Source: Ciborinia camelliae
Lineage: Eukaryota; Ascomycota; Leotiomycetes; Helotiales; Sclerotiniaceae
NCBI GenBank assembly: GCA_025890175.1
Contig: JANPYM010000011.1
Location: 1,840,299-1,904,298, forward strand
Reading direction: 5' to 3'
DNA: 64,000 nt
Position numbers and translations under genes: made by a program. Positions 61,052 to 64,000 of this stretch are shown one piece after another. The notes beneath the pieces were generated by a model that was not told the origin of the DNA, made no database searches, and saw only the letters and a list, made by a program, of their open reading frames with translations. How positions within the stretch are numbered: the first letter of the stretch is position 1; the number at the start of each line of letters is the position of its first letter.

Positions 61052-63903
61052 ATATCATCTGATCCCAAATTCTTCGCCATCTTATCTTTCTCTGCTACCG
61101 ACTCGCCATACCATCCACACTATACGGTTGCACACACGAGGTTTACCAAAGCTCTTTATGTGCGATTTATTGAGTCGGGAGGAAATTCTGTTTAGTGTGC
61201 TTAATTTTATGGAAATGATATGGCGAGTTTGTTTTATGATAGGATGGAAAGTCATTTAACAGAATTAAGGTTTATATGCATCGTCGTTTCAAAGTGGATA
61301 TCGATGGTATCAAGACCACACAAGAGAAACATACGGAAGCGGATGAAATGTTGGGGGAAGATGAGAGATATGGAAAGTTTCTATGTGCGAAGCCGAGTCC
61401 ATTGAGGTGTTGACCTCTACATTTCTGTTGCTACTCTATGGATAGAGAATGACTAGCCGCTCTAAGGTGACACCTTGGAGAAGAAACCTCCAAGTTACAT
61501 CTCTCAGCCCCAGCCTCTCTATTTAGGACCGTCACCACAGTAGCCATTTCCTACTTTTCCACCACCATCAATTTCTTCTGCACCAATAATACCCATCAAC
61601 CATTTCCCGACCATAGAATGCCTCTACATAACCCTCTGGTTACTATCTTAACTTACTACCAGTGCATCGTTCATTACTCTCGACCGCAATAGCTTCTGAT
61701 TGCACAAGGAAAACGGATATTCTTGTCGTTCACCTCGTTGAAGGACTTCTTGATACCACTACTATTAATGGTTATGAGAGCGAGCGATTCATTCAACTGC
61801 ATTATTTGCGCGCAAGGTTCGACTTTCTTGATGAATAGGATGCAGTACATAACCAACAGAAGATAAGAGAATGAATGGATGGTTTTCAGCTTTTTCGTAA
61901 TACCCAACCTCTTTTTAGAGTGCCCGAAGTTTTCATAGTACCCATTTTACATAGCAATGAACCAATGAACCAATGAACCAATTTTTAGTGGAAATTATTT
62001 GGAGTGAGAGCCTAGCCTTAATCTGCAACCAGGCGCCTACTTTTTCCAACAAAAACTCGGGAAAATTTTACCCGATTGCCATTCTTTACCATTTCCACAG
62101 ATATGTATTCAACTCATGGTTTCCTTACCTTTTATTGTGAAGCTTATTAATTGAGTGCCTACCATTCTCCTGTGTATATTACTCCCCTTCCAATTTATTA
62201 CACACAAATGCTGTATTGAATGGCAAGCATGCTCCTACGACTCACCTCAAAATGACAAAATCAAAAAAGAACTTTCCTGATACATACATGATTTTGCAGA
62301 CAAAGATCAAAATCATTGATGCCCACCAGATTTCAATGTCATGTAAGTCACACCTGTGTAACTCATACCTCATAAATATATTAAGATTGCATTTACATGA
62401 CATACGATGATTGCCAAAGCATTGCTAATTTCATGATTAGATCCTTTAAATCACGAAGAATAAATACTTAGCATTCAAGTACTCCCTTTTCCAACCTTCA
62501 ACAAACAGTCCACAGTGAGCAAGACGATACAAATTCCACTCAACAGACAGAAGAATATTGGCAACACATCATAACATGGGGATATCAAGTTTTTGCAGAC
62601 ATATAATATAATTGGAACGTGATGGTGGATTGACAGTTAAAATTCTCTCATAACAAGATGAACAAATGCAAAGTACAAACAAGTGCTACAACCCGAAGCG
62701 AGAATACACAGTCTCTCGAAAGGGGCTGGAAGAACCTCGGAACAATATCGGAAGGTTGTCCAAACCTAATGCCTATTATCAAGGTAGAGTGGGTGAATAA
62801 TTTCTTAGCTAAAGAATGGATTGAGACAGGCTAATACATGAAGTTTAGAACAAGAAGCGCATAACTGCTTTGCGAAGGAACAAAAGAAGGAAAGAACGCC
62901 CTTCAGAGAAGCCAGCAGAAAATACTCGAAGATGTGCGACTATAATATTTGTATCTATGAGGAACAAAAACATCAATGCAGAGGTGCCAAGAAGAATATT
63001 TTCGCGAATGGGGAAATGATTTAGGAAGCATAGAAAACCAGATTATCTAGCCTGGCTTTTTACCGAACTCTCCATTAATCAGGAAATATGGACACCGGTC
63101 CTGCGACATTTCACACTCGCGTTCACGACGTTTTAACGACCTCAATAATAAAATCTACAATACTTCTTCAAGATGGGTTGCAGAATTAGGACAGAGAAGG
63201 AGGGAGAGGAGAGGAATGAGGAGATACTGCTATTCATTCCAGCCCAGATGACGCAAGGTCAGATCTACATCAGAACCTTATGATATGGCATATATAACAC
63301 GTTTGCCGAAACCATAGTTCCACCACCCAACAATTGAAAGGACAAATCTAGCCAGCTACAGATGTATCAGTAGCTATCTTCAGCTTCGCTTATGGGTCTA
63401 AGAGTTGCTCACGAAAAGGTGAATATGGTTGCAAAGGTGGTAGAATGCCACCCAATGCGACGTTTCCAGAAGGATATAAGGGAGGGATTTGAAGAATTAG
63501 GTACCCAGTACTTTATTGGGAAGTCGAAGCAAAATTGTGGAAGGAAAGTTTTCTATGCTGAAGATAAGGAGAGAGGTCGGTTGAGGGGGAGTGGGGGGGT
63601 GGTGATGAAATGGCTGGGAATAGAGGGGGCTCTTCTGATCCGAGGAGAAACCCCTCAAGGGATGATTCCTATACCAAGAGCCAATACAGGCCGGCTTTTC
63701 GCAAAACATTCCGACGGCTCTTTCACATCCAAACGCACGTGGCATCCAGATTCGCGGACTTGCGGAAATTCTGGACAAGCAAGCGTTCGTATCCTATATC
63801 TAAGCTTTGTGATCCCATGCTCATACTTTTTCATAGAACCATCGAGCATCTATCGACTCCGTTGCAGATAACGCTGGACAATTACAACCGTCCGACAGTT
63901 TGA
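61052..63903. other. Intergenic, no gene supported
   Basis: Includes a GAACCAAT triplet repeat near 61957-61982. A + frame at 63392-63871 (159 codons) has no recognisable motif and is not called. The minus strand shows nothing convincing. Confidence 0.4.
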
Positions 63904-64000
63904 TACGTCGCCGAAGAGATACCCGACCACTCTCTTAACGAGAAGAAGGCACGCAAGTCAATTGCCAAGCTTGGTCTTACAAGAGTTCCTGGCATTATGA
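63904..64000 (+). pseudogene. NAC-alpha (Egd2)-like fragment, cut by window end
   Basis: The last 97 bases read EEIPDHSLNEKKARKS then IAKLGLTRVPGIM in one frame. This matches the start of the NAC domain of nascent polypeptide-associated complex subunit alpha, whose family sequence has N-E-K-K-A-R-K and K-L-G-L-x-x-V-P-G-I. A stop (TGA, 63901-63903) lies directly upstream in frame, and the usual Thr-Arg after PGI reads Met here. It may be an exon whose acceptor lies within 63904-63930, or a diverged gene fragment. The window ends before this can be decided, so the pseudogene label is provisional. Confidence 0.45.

Noticed and set aside
63392..63871. 159-codon + frame near the right edge
   Set aside because: No family motif; the composition looks non-coding and a minus-strand frame of similar length overlaps it.

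Overview
The window reads as nuclear DNA of a filamentous ascomycete. Genes carry many short introns (about 47-150 bp, GT-AG with CTAA/CTGA-like branch sites), intergenic DNA is AT-rich and full of TACCTAGGTA-type repeats, and the proteins are fungal types (GH71 alpha-1,3-glucanase, Vtc1, Rsp5/HulA, CFEM-like GPI protein, fungal F-box families). The TACCTA-rich intergenic style suggests Leotiomycetes, perhaps Sclerotiniaceae; that placement is inference. A 10-base N run (10159-10168) shows this is a draft scaffold.

Layout: (1) 1-5.4 kb, minus strand: CTP:phosphocholine cytidylyltransferase (4 exons) and a PP2C phosphatase (7 exons, one GC-AG intron). (2) 5.4-12.4 kb: gene-poor, with two candidate small ORFs, simple repeats and a gap flanked by a duplicated 47-mer. 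(3) 12.4-19.4 kb: a 5'-incomplete fungal protein, a five-exon secreted protein and an F-box protein. (4) 21.7-25.1 kb: Tctex-type dynein light chain and VTC1 as a divergent pair, then an Alba-domain protein. (5) 27.5-31.3 kb: a 684-residue AHC1-like zinc-finger protein behind a pyrimidine-rich leader. (6) 31.3-32.9 kb: an unusually dense cluster of micro- and minisatellites. (7) 35.2-46.6 kb: ten-exon GH71 glucanase with Cys-rich tail repeats, a voltage-gated proton channel, a Pab2-like RNA-binding protein and a complete NEDD4-type ubiquitin ligase. (8) 48-64 kb: CFEM-like GPI protein, F-box protein, iron-type alcohol dehydrogenase, an orphan protein, three small non-autonomous transposons with 8-bp target duplications, and a NAC-alpha-like fragment at the right edge.

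The genes are mostly unrelated housekeeping functions: phospholipid synthesis, dephosphorylation, polyphosphate synthesis, RNA processing, ubiquitylation, proton conductance and cell-wall remodelling. I see no biosynthetic cluster and no clear new multi-gene system. The most novel-looking items are the three MITE-like elements, the satellite cluster, the exon-aligned Cys-rich repeats of the glucanase, introns placed exactly at active-site codons, and small secreted or membrane ORF candidates. Exon coordinates were read by hand from splice signals and family conservation. Each multi-exon model marked complete sums to an intact reading frame.
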